Part shown: piece by piece, positions 1 through 8,432 of the stretch
Position numbering within the stretch: the stretch's first letter is position 1
Layout: every line of letters begins with the position of its first letter
DNA from: Elusimicrobiota bacterium
Lineage (GTDB): Bacteria > Elusimicrobiota > Elusimicrobia > UBA1565 > UBA9628
NCBI GenBank assembly: GCA_016194705.1
Contig: JACQAZ010000038.1
Span: 62,001-126,000 of the forward strand
Reading direction: 5' to 3'
DNA: 64,000 nt
The notes under the pieces: generated by a model
The model's database searches: none
The model's input: the letters and a program-made list of their open reading frames with translations, nothing else
Told to the model about the DNA's origin: nothing
Position numbers and translations under genes: made by a program

Positions 1-1
1 C

Positions 2-397
2 AAGGACGTCGCTAAATTCGAGGATGTCCTGGCCGACGCCGTCGCAGCCGGGGCCAATTATGTCCACGGCGCCCAGTTCCGCACGACCGAGCTGCGCAAG
101 AACCGCGACCAAGCCCGCGCCTTGGCCGTCAAGGCCGCGCAGGAGAAGGCCCAGGCCATGGCCGAAGCCCTGGGCCAGAAGCTCGGCAAGCCCCAGACGG
201 TGCAGGTCTCCGAGTACGGCTCGCGCTCTTGGTCGCCCTACGGCTATCCTTGGTGGGGCGGCGGCTACGGCTATGGTCAGGGTGCGTCGCAGAACGTCGT
301 GCAGAACTCCGGCGGCGGGCCCGAAGCCGAGGGCAGCATGGCCGTCGGACAGATCTCGGTCAGCGCGACGGTCAGCGGGACTTTCGAGCTCGAATGA
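2..397 (+). CDS. SIMPL (DUF541) domain protein, 3' end only
   Basis: The gene is cut by the window edge; 131 C-terminal residues are present and the reading frame is open from base 2. The visible part has the SIMPL/DUF541 signature: an alpha-beta stretch with GANYVHGAQF, a helix rich in Ala/Lys (residues ~37-65 of the fragment) and the closing strand pattern GQISVSATVSGTFEL. A Tyr/Gly/Trp-rich loop (SRSWSPYGYPWWGGGYGYG) interrupts the domain before the last strand, as is common in the family. SIMPL proteins are usually exported periplasmic or membrane-bound proteins of unclear function. The signal peptide would lie upstream of the window. Confidence 0.75.
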   Translation, partial: KDVAKFEDVLADAVAAGANYVHGAQFRTTELRKNRDQARALAVKAAQEKAQAMAEALGQKLGKPQTVQVSEYGSRSWSPYGYPWWGGGYGYGQGASQNVVQNSGGGPEAEGSMAVGQISVSATVSGTFELE

Positions 398-439
398 CGG
401 CCGTCGAAAAATCGCCGCTCGCCTAGGTCCTCTAGTTCC

Positions 440-468
440 TTGACCGGCTCCCGGCATTTTCCTACTCT
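440..468 (+). promoter_or_regulatory. sigma-70-type promoter of the glyoxylate-cycle fusion gene
   Basis: TTGACC (440-445), a 17-bp spacer, then TACTCT (463-468). Transcription would start near 475, leaving a leader of about 18 nt that contains a small CTCG-AAAA-CGAG hairpin (478-489) and no Shine-Dalgarno sequence. Confidence 0.5.
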
Positions 469-492
469 AATTTAAGCCTCGAAAACGAGACC

Positions 493-3198
493 ATGCCGAC
501 CGCCGCGAAGAAGCCTGCCAAGAAAAAGGAAGACGCCTGGCCCACGGGGCTCAAGGAATTTTTCCTGCCGCTGCACCGGACCTTCGAGGCCCGCCGCCAG
601 GCGCTGCTCGAACGCCGCAGGAGGGCTCTCGAAGAAGCCCACGGCGGCCGGCTTCCCGGCTATCTGCCCGAGTCCGAGGCGACCAAGGGCAAGTGGAGGA
701 TCGCGCTGCCCGAGTGGGCCAAAGACCAGCGCAACCAGATCACGGGGCCGGCGGACAATCCAAAGCTTCTAGTGGGCATGTGCAACGCGGGCGACCCGGG
801 CTGCATGCCCGACGGCGAGGATTCGATCACGACCGACTGGGAGCACGTGAGGGCCGCGCACAAGAACACGATCGAGGCCATCAAGGGGAGCTTGACCTAC
901 ACCGACCCCGCGACGAAGAAGGTCTCGAAGATCAAGCCGTCGAATCAGCTGATGTTTTACCGGCCGCGCGGACTGCACCTTGACGAAACGCATTGCATCC
1001 CGGGCGAGGCGGTCTCCGGGTCGCTCTTCGACCTCGCCTGCGTGTTCTTCTTCACTAGGAACGAGCGGCTCGCGTCCATCAAGGACGAAGCACTCAGGCC
1101 AAAGCTGTGCTTCTACATCCCCAAAACCGAGTCTCACGAGGATGCGGCTTGGTTCTCGGATGTTCTGGCCGCGATGGAGAAGGCCGTCGGCCTTGCGACC
1201 GGAACGACCAAGATCATGTTCCTCATCGAGTCCCTGCCCGCGGCCTACCAAGCCGAGGAGATCCTCCACGCCGCGCGCCGGCACATCATCGGCCTCAACC
1301 TCGGCCGCTGGGACTACATGGCCAGCCTCATCGATTTCAAGCTCGGCGATCCCAAGTGGATTCTGCCCGACAGGAACACGATCCCGCACGACATCCCCTT
1401 CTTCCAGAACATCCGCCACCGCATCGTGGATGTCTGCCACCGCCGCGGCGCGCTGGCGATCGGCGGCATGACCGCGCTCTTCCCGGACCGGCAGAATCCC
1501 GAGATCAACGCGCGCGCCTGCGAGCGCCTCAAGATCGACAAGAAAAACGAAGCCGCGCTAGGCTTCGACGGGGCCTGGACCGGGCATCCGGACCAGCATG
1601 AGGGCGCCATTTCCCAATTCCCCGCGCCCAACCAGCTTTCGGTGACGCATCCCAAGTCCGCTCGCCATCCCGATCTCGTCCCCACGCCTGCGGGCATCGG
1701 CGCGGTCACGGTGGCGGGCACCAAGGACGCGATCCGCACCATGATCGAGTACCGCTTCGGCGTGCTCTCGGGCCTCGGCGCGCGCATGATCAAGGGCTAC
1801 GACGCCAAGGGCCAGCTCATCGGCAACTTCATGGAGGACCTCGCCACTGACCGCATCTACCGGCTGATGGTCGCCCAGCGCATCCGGCACGCGGTCAAGA
1901 CGGCCGAGGGCGCAAGGGTCACGGAGGATCTCATCGGGCAGTGGTTCGATGAGGAGCTTGCCAAGATTTTGAAGGAGCATCCGAAGGATGCCGAGAGATA
2001 TCAGCGCGCCAGCGCATGGAGCCAAGACATGATCAAGGAACTCAATAAGTCCAAAGAAGCCAAGACCGACGGCGTCAAGAAGTGGACTTATCCCAAGGCC
2101 GAGTTCGATAAGATGTACGCTCCGCACGAAAGAGAACACCCCTCCGACAAGCTGCGCGGCCTGCTCAAGGAGAAGTTCGCGATGCGCAAGACGCGTCCCG
2201 AGCGCTGCTTCCTGCACACCGCCGGGGCCTACGACGCGATGACGGCCTCCATGCTCACCGACCTCGGCTACGAGGCGATCTACGCCAGCGGCTGGCAGCT
2301 GGCGGTCTCGCACAACATGTACCCAGACATCGGCATCTATCCCTCGCACATGATGGTCGAGCTTGTGCGCGAGCTCATCCGCGGCATCGAGGGCACGCGC
2401 GACCGCCACTTTTACGATAATAAAGGCGCTGTGCTCAACACCCCGCCCATCTTCGCCGACATCGAAGCCGGCTTCGGCGGCCCGACCCAGACCTTCACCT
2501 TGACCCGCGAGCTCATCCGGGCGGGTGCTGCCGGCGTCCACTTGGAGGACCAGGACCCCGCGGAGCGCACCTGTGGACACATCATCGCCCATCACGGTGT
2601 CAAGCGCGAGAAGGTGCTCGTGCCCACGCACAAGTGGATCGAAAAGCTCATCGCGGTCAAGGCCGCGGCTCAAGCGGCGCAGACCAATCTCGTCATCATC
2701 GCGCGCACCGACGCCGTTGACGGCGCCGTTCCCGGCGGGCGCGGAGGCAGCGTCGAACATGCCGTCGACCGGGCGCTTGAGGCCGCCTCCCTGGGCGTCG
2801 ACCTCATCTGGGCCGAGTTCAACAACACCGAGATCGACGGGCCGCGGGCCTTCGCCGAGGGCGTGCACAAGCACTACCCGGACCAGATGCTCGGCTTCAA
2901 CCTTTCGCCCTCGCTGCATTGGGGCAAGGCCAAGAAGGAGGACAAGCTGATCACCAACAAGCAGCTCGGCGAGCTCGGCTACGTCCTGCAGTTCTCGACC
3001 TTGCTCGCCTTCCGCACGATCGGCATGGCCTTGGAGAAGTCGCTCAAGACCTTCCGCCACCGCGGCCTCGACGCCTTGGCCGACGTCCAGCTCGCCGAGC
3101 TCGAGCACCCCGACGGCGAGCCCACCACGCGCATGCACCAGAAATTCGCGGGCACCAACCGCTGGCTGACCATCGAGAAGGTCTCGAAGGGGGCCTAG
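493..3198 (+). CDS. bifunctional malate synthase (N) - isocitrate lyase (C) fusion
   Basis: One 901-residue protein carries both enzymes of the glyoxylate shunt. Isocitrate lyase splits isocitrate to succinate and glyoxylate, and malate synthase condenses glyoxylate with acetyl-CoA. Residues ~1-510 are malate synthase: RPRG at 157-160, the LIESLPAAY segment with Glu246, GRWDY with Asp274, GFDGAWTGHP, and the MED motif with the catalytic-type Asp449. A charged linker (~510-550) leads to the isocitrate lyase/PEP-mutase barrel (~550-901), with PPIFADIEAGFGG, ARTDA and the active-site Cys in RTCGH (Cys694). The usual KK before CGH is RT here, so full lyase activity should be tested. The N terminus is Lys/Ala-rich. 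The start at 493 is the first in-frame ATG after the promoter and there is no Shine-Dalgarno sequence. Stand-alone enzymes are the rule in bacteria. Confidence 0.88.
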   Translation: MPTAAKKPAKKKEDAWPTGLKEFFLPLHRTFEARRQALLERRRRALEEAHGGRLPGYLPESEATKGKWRIALPEWAKDQRNQITGPADNPKLLVGMCNAGDPGCMPDGEDSITTDWEHVRAAHKNTIEAIKGSLTYTDPATKKVSKIKPSNQLMFYRPRGLHLDETHCIPGEAVSGSLFDLACVFFFTRNERLASIKDEALRPKLCFYIPKTESHEDAAWFSDVLAAMEKAVGLATGTTKIMFLIESLPAAYQAEEILHAARRHIIGLNLGRWDYMASLIDFKLGDPKWILPDRNTIPHDIPFFQNIRHRIVDVCHRRGALAIGGMTALFPDRQNPEINARACERLKIDKKNEAALGFDGAWTGHPDQHEGAISQFPAPNQLSVTHPKSARHPDLVPTPAGIGAVTVAGTKDAIRTMIEYRFGVLSGLGARMIKGYDAKGQLIGNFMEDLATDRIYRLMVAQRIRHAVKTAEGARVTEDLIGQWFDEELAKILKEHPKDAERYQRASAWSQDMIKELNKSKEAKTDGVKKWTYPKAEFDKMYAPHEREHPSDKLRGLLKEKFAMRKTRPERCFLHTAGAYDAMTASMLTDLGYEAIYASGWQLAVSHNMYPDIGIYPSHMMVELVRELIRGIEGTRDRHFYDNKGAVLNTPPIFADIEAGFGGPTQTFTLTRELIRAGAAGVHLEDQDPAERTCGHIIAHHGVKREKVLVPTHKWIEKLIAVKAAAQAAQTNLVIIARTDAVDGAVPGGRGGSVEHAVDRALEAASLGVDLIWAEFNNTEIDGPRAFAEGVHKHYPDQMLGFNLSPSLHWGKAKKEDKLITNKQLGELGYVLQFSTLLAFRTIGMALEKSLKTFRHRGLDALADVQLAELEHPDGEPTTRMHQKFAGTNRWLTIEKVSKGA

Positions 3199-3209
3199 AA
3201 ATCTGGGTC

Positions 3210-3238
3210 TTGCGCAAATTTAGGCCGGGGGGTATATT
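3210..3238 (+). promoter_or_regulatory. promoter giving a leaderless start at 3245
   Basis: TTGCGC (3210-3215), a 17-bp spacer, TATATT (3233-3238). Six bases separate the hexamer from GTG 3245, so the start codon is expected at or next to +1. Confidence 0.5.
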
Positions 3239-3244
3239 GTGATT

Positions 3245-3595
3245 GTGAAGGCTAAGCCGAGCAGCAACGGTCACAGGGCTCAAACGCGCAAGAAGGCGCC
3301 GCGCGCGGTGAGTTCCGCCCGGCCCGCCGAGAGGGCGGAAGCCAAGGAAGAGAAAAGGCAGGCCAAGGTCCTGGAGACCGTCTTGTCGGAGGTGACGGCC
3401 CAGCCCGAGACCGAGCATCAGGAAGAGGACCTCTCGGTGGCCTGCCCCTATTGCGGCGAGGAGTTCGAGGTCCACGTGACCTCGGAGGAAGACGGCCAGA
3501 CCATGTACGAGGACTGCGAGGTCTGCTGCCGTCCCATTTCCCTGCACGTCCACACCGAGGAAGGCGAACTGCAGATCGAGGCCTACCGATCGTAG
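3245..3595 (+). CDS. CPXCG-motif cysteine-rich (zinc-binding) protein
   Basis: A 116-residue protein. The N-terminal half is Lys/Arg/Ala-rich and probably disordered. The C-terminal half is the CPXCG domain: CPYCGEEFEV, then CEVCCRPI with a following His, and an acidic beta-strand tail. Spaced Cys pairs suggest one zinc ion. The family is widespread and small, of unknown function, and usually about 60-70 residues, so this copy has a long N-terminal extension. GTG 3245 is preferred over GTG 3239 because it falls where a transcript from the adjacent TATATT box would begin. It lies in the gap after the glyoxylate fusion gene and has its own promoter. Confidence 0.75.
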   Translation: MKAKPSSNGHRAQTRKKAPRAVSSARPAERAEAKEEKRQAKVLETVLSEVTAQPETEHQEEDLSVACPYCGEEFEVHVTSEEDGQTMYEDCEVCCRPISLHVHTEEGELQIEAYRS

Positions 3596-3636
3596 ACGCT
3601 TGCCGGCTCGGTTCGAAGGAAGGCGGCGAGGACGTC

Positions 3637-4023
3637 GTGGACAAGATTCTCGCGATGAAGACCATCGCGGTCGTGGGCTGCTCCGCCAAGCCCGAGCGCG
3701 CCGGGCATTACGTCCCCGCCTATCTGCAGGACCACGGCTACCGGATCGTGCCGGTCAATCCCGGCCACAAGGAGATCCTGGGGCAGACCTGCTACAAGAG
3801 CCTCGCGGACATCCCCTTCCCCGTCGACGTCGTGGAGGTCTTCCGCAATCCCGCTTTCGTCCTGCCCGTCATCGAGGCCGCGATCAAGATCAAGGCCAAG
3901 GCCCTGTGGCTTCAGGACGGCGTGACCCATCCGGAGGGGGAACGGCTCGCAACAAAGGCGGGACTCTTGGTCGTGTCCGACGACTGCCTGCTGCGCCGGC
4001 ACCGGCGTCGAAGAGCGAGCTAG
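3637..4023 (+). CDS. CoA-binding domain protein (YccU type)
   Basis: A 128-residue Rossmann-like CoA-binding protein. The first strand and glycine loop read KTIAVVGCSAKPERAGHYV, followed by GYRIVPVNPGHKEILG, which is typical of the YccU/succinyl-CoA-ligase-like CoA_binding family. Members bind CoA but their role is not settled. GTG 3637 is chosen because GAGG lies 5-8 nt upstream; the open frame extends further 5' but over the end of the CPXCG gene. The Arg-rich tail (RRHRRRRAS) is unusual. The stop codon shares CTAG (4020-4023) with the stop of the convergent FKBP gene. Confidence 0.75.
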   Translation: MDKILAMKTIAVVGCSAKPERAGHYVPAYLQDHGYRIVPVNPGHKEILGQTCYKSLADIPFPVDVVEVFRNPAFVLPVIEAAIKIKAKALWLQDGVTHPEGERLATKAGLLVVSDDCLLRRHRRRRAS

Positions 4024-4832
4024 TTCTTCTTGTCCTTGTCGGCCTTGACGATGTCGAGCAGCTCGACCTCGAAGATCAAGGTCGCGCCCGCGGGGATCGT
4101 GGGCGGGGCGCCGCGGTCGCCGTAGGCGATCTCGGAGGGGCAGATCAGTTTGGCCTTGCCGCCCACCTTGAGCTTCTGCACGCCCTCGGTCCAGCACGGG
4201 ATGACGTGGTCCAGGGGGAAGGTCGCGGGCTCGCCGCGCTTGATCGAGCTGTCGAACTCGGTGCCGTTGATCAAGGTGCCGGCGTAGTGCACCTTGACGG
4301 TGTCGGAGGCCTTGGGAGAGGCGCCCTTGCCTTCCTTCATCGGGATGTAGATCAGACCCGTGGCCGTCTTCTGTGCGTCCTTTTCCTTGGACATCTTCTC
4401 GATGAAGGCCTTGGCCTTCTCTTTCTCGGGCCCGGCCTCCTTCTGAGCCATTTCCTCCTGCTTCTTGGCCATGGCCTCGCGCTTCTTGTCGGCCAGCTCT
4501 TGGAGCTTGGGCAGGTAGGGCTGCGGATCGACCTGGGGCTTCTGGTGCGTGACCGAATCCTTGAGCCCCATCTCGACGAACTTGAACTGGGCGGGTGTGA
4601 GCTGGAACATCGCCACGTGCTGCGAGAGCCACATGCCCAGCACGTACATCGTCTTCTGCTCCTCGGTCTGCGGGCCGCCGGTCTTCGCCGCGGGCTTGGC
4701 CTCGGGTTTTGTCTCGGGCTTGGCCGCTTCGGTCTTCGCGGGCGCGTCGGGCTTCTTCTCGGGCGCGGGGTCGCCGGCGAAAGAGGCTCCGGCCAGGACG
4801 GGGAGCAGCAGCAGGGCGTGAAATTTTGTCAT
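4020..4832 (-). CDS. FKBP-type peptidyl-prolyl isomerase, exported
   Basis: A 270-residue periplasmic prolyl isomerase of the FkpA/Mip type. A signal peptide (residues 1-18, ending ASFAG) is followed by a Pro/Lys/Ala-rich linker (~20-50), a helical dimerisation region (~55-155) with long Lys/Glu-rich helices, and the FKBP domain (~160-265) containing VKVHYAGTLINGTEFDSS, IPCWTEGVQKLKVG and the C-terminal GATLIFEVELLDI strand. FKBPs catalyse cis-trans isomerisation of X-Pro bonds and help fold exported proteins. A strong GAGGAGGA Shine-Dalgarno lies just upstream of ATG 4832, and TGGTATGAT (4865-4857) is an extended -10. Confidence 0.9.
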   Translation of the reverse strand: MTKFHALLLLPVLAGASFAGDPAPEKKPDAPAKTEAAKPETKPEAKPAAKTGGPQTEEQKTMYVLGMWLSQHVAMFQLTPAQFKFVEMGLKDSVTHQKPQVDPQPYLPKLQELADKKREAMAKKQEEMAQKEAGPEKEKAKAFIEKMSKEKDAQKTATGLIYIPMKEGKGASPKASDTVKVHYAGTLINGTEFDSSIKRGEPATFPLDHVIPCWTEGVQKLKVGGKAKLICPSEIAYGDRGAPPTIPAGATLIFEVELLDIVKADKDKKN

Positions 4833-4856
4833 TTCTTCCTCCTCGATTGAGGGGCT

Positions 4857-4865
4857 ATCATACCA
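4857..4865 (-). promoter_or_regulatory. extended -10 promoter of the FKBP gene
   Basis: TGGTATGAT on the minus strand with hexamer TATGAT at 4862-4857. It is about 24 nt upstream of the start, leaving room for the Shine-Dalgarno. Confidence 0.45.
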
Positions 4866-4940
4866 GATTCCCACCCCCTGACCCAAGAGGCCCAGGCAAG
4901 GGGGGCCGTGGGACCCCTGGCGCGCGTGCCCGGCCCGGGC

Positions 4941-4946
4941 TACACT
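4941..4946 (+). promoter_or_regulatory. -10 box, leaderless start
   Basis: TACACT followed by seven bases and then ATG 4954. No Shine-Dalgarno is present. Confidence 0.45.
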
Positions 4947-4953
4947 TCTCTAT

Positions 4954-6720
4954 ATGAGGAACAAGGCGCTCGCGGCCGGGCTTTTGGCCGGCCTGTGCTC
5001 GCTGTCGTCGGCAAACGAGCCTCGCCGCGTCGAGCTGGAGATTCCAAAGCCAGATGCCAAGGCGAACCTCTCTGTAACCCCGCTTCCCGGTCAAGTCGGC
5101 ATGGCGGCCGGAGCCGAGCCCTTGGCCATCCCGGGCACGGCGATTCCAGAAACGGTCAATATCCCCGAGGGCGCCCCCGCGGCCGTGAAAGACGCAGGCA
5201 TTCCTCTTGGCTCACCCGCCGGGACTCCTTCGGTCGAGATGCGCGCGGCCGAGGGCCAGGCCGAGTTCGATCTCGCCAAGCCCGTCGCGGTCTCGCTCGA
5301 CGCGGTCATCGCTCGGACGGCGTCGCGCAAGCTCGACGGCGTGTTCATCCAGCAGGAGCAGGAGGGCAGCCTGCTCGCGGCCGACCCGCGCGATTCCTCG
5401 GGCAACGTCTTCCGCTATTACCGTCCCGTCGAGATGCGGCCCGAGCTGATGGCCGAGGTCCAAGAGAATCTCGGCGCGCTGGGCAAGGTCGGCTACGGAC
5501 TTCGGCGCAGCCTCAACTTCTGGGACAAGGACCCTTACAAAACCTGGAACGCCTGGTCGGTGAGCGCGAAGCTCTCATATCTCGGCAAGCTCGAGGCCGC
5601 GGTGACCGCGGAGAAAGGCAAGGAGGCGGCTTGGCGCGAGAAGGTCAGCCTCATACTCGAGCGCTCTCCCGGCGCGCCCTCTTTCATCACGCCCAACCCG
5701 CACATGGAGAACCCGCCGGCGGGCTACCAAGACACGCCCGGCGCGCGCTTCCTGCAGCCCGAGATCGTCAGCGACAAGGACCATCCCGCCGCGACGATCA
5801 ACGAGGCCATGGGCCGCAGCCGCATGATCATCGCCGAGACCGGCCACGCGGGAACGCAGTACCACGTCTTCCTCAAGGCCGAGCCCAAACGGCTCGAGAC
5901 CCAGATGGCCGCGCTGCAGTCCGCGCTCCAGCTCGTCAACAACGCGCTTTTCGCGCGCGCGGCCACCGAGAGCTTCCAGAACGTCGCGCACCCCTCGCTG
6001 CTGCCCTGGCACGCGGGGCGCTCGAGGCGCGTCGCCGAGCTCATCGCCGGGGCCTCGGCCGCGCCGCACACGCCCCAGGCCGAGGACGAAGATTCCGAGA
6101 AACACTCCTTCGTCGGCCTGCGCTACTGGGGCCTGGAGGGGGGCAAGGCCGTGATCTCGTTCGAGCTGCGCGGGGCGAGCATTCCCTGGAAGCAGCGACG
6201 CTCAAGCGCCGTGCGGGGCGGCGATCTCGAGAACCCGCCCAAGCCCGAGCGCGATTATGCCTTGGTTCAATACTACCTCACCTTCCTCTCGCTTTACGCC
6301 GAGAAACTCAGCGCGGGACGCGCGCCGCTCGTGCGCGAGCCGGCATTGGATCTCGACGCGAAGCGAGCCGACGCCTTGATCGCGGCCCGCGCCGGACAGA
6401 GAGGCATCCCCATCGACGCCTATTACGGTGTCGAGGATTTCGGAAAGAGGCTCTCGGGTGTCTCCTCGGTTCCGCCGGGCTACCTTTTCCCGTTCGCGGC
6501 CTCTGCGCCCGGCTCGCCCGCTATCGTGGCTTTGATCGACGAGTTCATCGCGCAATCGGCGCGCGTCAGGGCCTTGGACCGCGCCGGCGACGGACTCGCG
6601 GGCGAGCGCCGCAACATCGAGTACATGTTCTGGAGCGCCTACCGCGAGTGGGCGCTCTCCTACGAGGCGCAGTCCCGCAGGCGCCTGACCTCCTTGTTTG
6701 CCGCCAGCGCTGCGCCTTAA
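4954..6720 (+). CDS. exported protein of unknown function
   Basis: A 588-residue protein I do not recognise. It has an N-terminal signal peptide (MRNKALAAGLLAGLCSLSSA) followed by a ~70-residue Pro/Ala/Gly linker with PxxP-like spacing. The large globular part (~90-588) contains blocks with conserved-looking His, Glu and Arg: ETGHAGTQYHVFLKAE near 290 and KAVISFELRGASIP near 395. These remotely recall glutamine-synthetase-fold amidoligases (a His-containing strand, then E-x-R), but that is speculation. ATG 4954 lies seven bases after a TACACT box. Its linker style resembles the exported oxidoreductase at 8538. Confidence 0.7.
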   Translation: MRNKALAAGLLAGLCSLSSANEPRRVELEIPKPDAKANLSVTPLPGQVGMAAGAEPLAIPGTAIPETVNIPEGAPAAVKDAGIPLGSPAGTPSVEMRAAEGQAEFDLAKPVAVSLDAVIARTASRKLDGVFIQQEQEGSLLAADPRDSSGNVFRYYRPVEMRPELMAEVQENLGALGKVGYGLRRSLNFWDKDPYKTWNAWSVSAKLSYLGKLEAAVTAEKGKEAAWREKVSLILERSPGAPSFITPNPHMENPPAGYQDTPGARFLQPEIVSDKDHPAATINEAMGRSRMIIAETGHAGTQYHVFLKAEPKRLETQMAALQSALQLVNNALFARAATESFQNVAHPSLLPWHAGRSRRVAELIAGASAAPHTPQAEDEDSEKHSFVGLRYWGLEGGKAVISFELRGASIPWKQRRSSAVRGGDLENPPKPERDYALVQYYLTFLSLYAEKLSAGRAPLVREPALDLDAKRADALIAARAGQRGIPIDAYYGVEDFGKRLSGVSSVPPGYLFPFAASAPGSPAIVALIDEFIAQSARVRALDRAGDGLAGERRNIEYMFWSAYREWALSYEAQSRRRLTSLFAASAAP

Positions 6721-6727
6721 GTATACT
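6698..6727 (+). promoter_or_regulatory. promoter of the deaminase gene, leaderless
   Basis: TTGCCG (6698-6703), an 18-bp spacer, TATACT (6722-6727), then six bases to ATG 6734. Confidence 0.5.
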
Positions 6728-6733
6728 GGGGCA

Positions 6734-7171
6734 ATGCCGCAGGACCCGTTCTTGAAGGCCGCCATCGAGGAAGCCCGCAAGGGCCTTTCCGAGGGAGGCA
6801 TCCCGATCGGCTCGGTGCTGGTCAAGGACGGCAAGATCATCGGGCGCGGCCACAACCGCCGCGTTCAGCAGAGCGATCCGATGGCGCACGCCGAGATCGA
6901 CTGCCTCAGAGCCGCGGGGCGCATCGGAGGCTACGGCGGCACGGTGCTCTATTCGACCTTGATGCCGTGCTACCTCTGCTCGGGAGCCGTCGTCCAGTTC
7001 GGAATCAAGAAGGTCTTCGCCGGCGAGTCAAAGATCTTCCCCGGCGGCCCCGAGTTCATGAGGTCGCACGGCGTCGAGGTGATCGACCTAGACGATGCCG
7101 AGTGCGCCCTGCTCATGCGGCGCTTCATCGCCGAGAATCCCCGGCTCTGGGACGAGGACATCGGCCGCTAA
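6734..7171 (+). CDS. cytosine deaminase-like nucleoside/nucleobase deaminase (yeast Fcy1 type)
   Basis: A 145-residue zinc deaminase of the cytidine-deaminase fold. The zinc site is His52-Ala-Glu54 plus PCYLC (Cys79, Cys82). The flanking sequence resembles fungal cytosine deaminase more than tRNA-adenosine deaminase TadA: GGIPIGSVLV at the N terminus, GRGHNRR before the zinc site, and a C-terminal helix ending ENPRLWDEDIGR, where the yeast enzyme has a similar W-x-EDIG end. The likely reaction is cytosine to uracil in pyrimidine salvage; the true substrate is not proven. ATG 6734 is selected because it sits six bases after TATACT and fits the family length. Confidence 0.82.
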   Translation: MPQDPFLKAAIEEARKGLSEGGIPIGSVLVKDGKIIGRGHNRRVQQSDPMAHAEIDCLRAAGRIGGYGGTVLYSTLMPCYLCSGAVVQFGIKKVFAGESKIFPGGPEFMRSHGVEVIDLDDAECALLMRRFIAENPRLWDEDIGR

Positions 7172-7172
7172 A

Positions 7173-7181
7173 TGCTAGAAT
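7173..7181 (+). promoter_or_regulatory. extended -10 of the helicase gene, leaderless
   Basis: TGCTAGAAT with hexamer 7176-7181, five bases before ATG 7187. It lies in the 15-bp gap after the deaminase stop codon. Confidence 0.55.
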
Positions 7182-7186
7182 GAGGC

Positions 7187-8428
7187 ATGCCGTTCACGCA
7201 GTTCGACCTTCTTCCCGATCTTAACAAGGCCGTCAAGGCGATGGGCTTCACCTCGCCTACGCCCGTCCAGATTCAAGGCATCCCTCCCGCTCTGGAAGGC
7301 AAGGACGTCCTGGGCTCGGCCCAGACCGGCTCCGGCAAGACCGTGGCGTTCGTCCTGCCTCTTCTGCAGAAGCTCCTCAAAGAACGCCACGCCAATCACG
7401 CGCACATGGCCCCGTCGGTCAAGGCCGTCATCATGGTGCCCACGCGCGAGCTCGCGGCCCAAGTCGAGACGGCCGTGCGCGACCTGGCCCGCTTCTCGCC
7501 GATGCAGTGCGTGCAGATCATCGGCGGCACGAGCTTCCACAACCAGGTCCAGGCCTTGAAGAAAGGCGCCGAGATCGTCGTCGCGACGCCCGGGCGCCTC
7601 TTGGACCACTACCGCAGCCACACCATCCATTTCCGCGACGTCAAGGTCGCAGTCCTCGACGAGGCCGACCGAATGCTCGACATGGGCTTCATGCCCGACA
7701 TCCGCCGCATCATGCAGTCCCTGCCGCGCGAGCGCCAGACCTTGATGTTCTCGGCGACCATACCGCCGGAGGTCCAGCGCGCGGTCGGCGAGTTCATGAA
7801 GGACCCCGTGCGCATCGCCATCGACCGCCCGCAGTCGCCGGCCGCGGGGGTCTCGCAGATGCTTTATCCCGTGCCGATCGACCAGAAATACGATCTCTTG
7901 CTCGCGATCCTGCGCAACGTCCAGCTGACCTCGGGCGTCATCTTCGTGCGCACCAAGGCCCGGGCCGACCGCCTCTCGCGCTTCCTGATGGGCAAGGGCA
8001 TCCCGGTCGCCGTCCTGCACTCCAACAAGACCCAGGCCCAACGCACGCAGGCGATGGAGGGCTTCCGCGGCCAGAAACACCAGATCCTGGTCGCCACCGA
8101 CATCGCGGCCCGCGGCATCGACGTGCGCCACATCAGCCACGTCATCAATTTCGACGTGCCGCAGCACCCCGAGGACTACGTCCACCGCATCGGCCGCACG
8201 GGCCGCAACTTCACGGTCGGCGACGCGATCACCTTGATGAGCATCGACGAGCAGCCCTTCGTGACCGCCATCGAGGCCTTCATCGGCCAGACCATCCCGC
8301 GCGCGGCCCTGCCGGATTTCGGCTACCGCGTCGCCCCGGTCCTGCAGGCCTACAAGCCCGCCGCGACCCACCACTTCCGCCTGCGCCGCAACATCGCGCG
8401 CTCGTCTGGCCACCGCTTCCGGCGCTAG
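7187..8428 (+). CDS. DEAD-box ATP-dependent RNA helicase (RhlE-like)
   Basis: A 413-residue two-domain helicase with the motifs in order: Q motif region (TPVQIQGIP), AQTGSGKT (Walker A), PTRELA, TPGRLLD, DEADRM (Walker B, DEAD), SATIPPE, then VIFVRTK, TDIAARGID and HRIGRTGR. The tail is short (~40 residues, Arg-rich), closest to RhlE-type helicases that remodel rRNA or mRNA. It unwinds RNA with ATP in the cytoplasm. The start fits the leaderless pattern, five bases after TAGAAT. Confidence 0.92.
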   Translation: MPFTQFDLLPDLNKAVKAMGFTSPTPVQIQGIPPALEGKDVLGSAQTGSGKTVAFVLPLLQKLLKERHANHAHMAPSVKAVIMVPTRELAAQVETAVRDLARFSPMQCVQIIGGTSFHNQVQALKKGAEIVVATPGRLLDHYRSHTIHFRDVKVAVLDEADRMLDMGFMPDIRRIMQSLPRERQTLMFSATIPPEVQRAVGEFMKDPVRIAIDRPQSPAAGVSQMLYPVPIDQKYDLLLAILRNVQLTSGVIFVRTKARADRLSRFLMGKGIPVAVLHSNKTQAQRTQAMEGFRGQKHQILVATDIAARGIDVRHISHVINFDVPQHPEDYVHRIGRTGRNFTVGDAITLMSIDEQPFVTAIEAFIGQTIPRAALPDFGYRVAPVLQAYKPAATHHFRLRRNIARSSGHRFRR

Positions 8429-8432
8429 GTCC

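Noticed and set aside
1558..3138. A 526-residue open frame on the minus strand
   Set aside because: Shadow of the malate synthase-isocitrate lyase gene, which has clear catalytic motifs.
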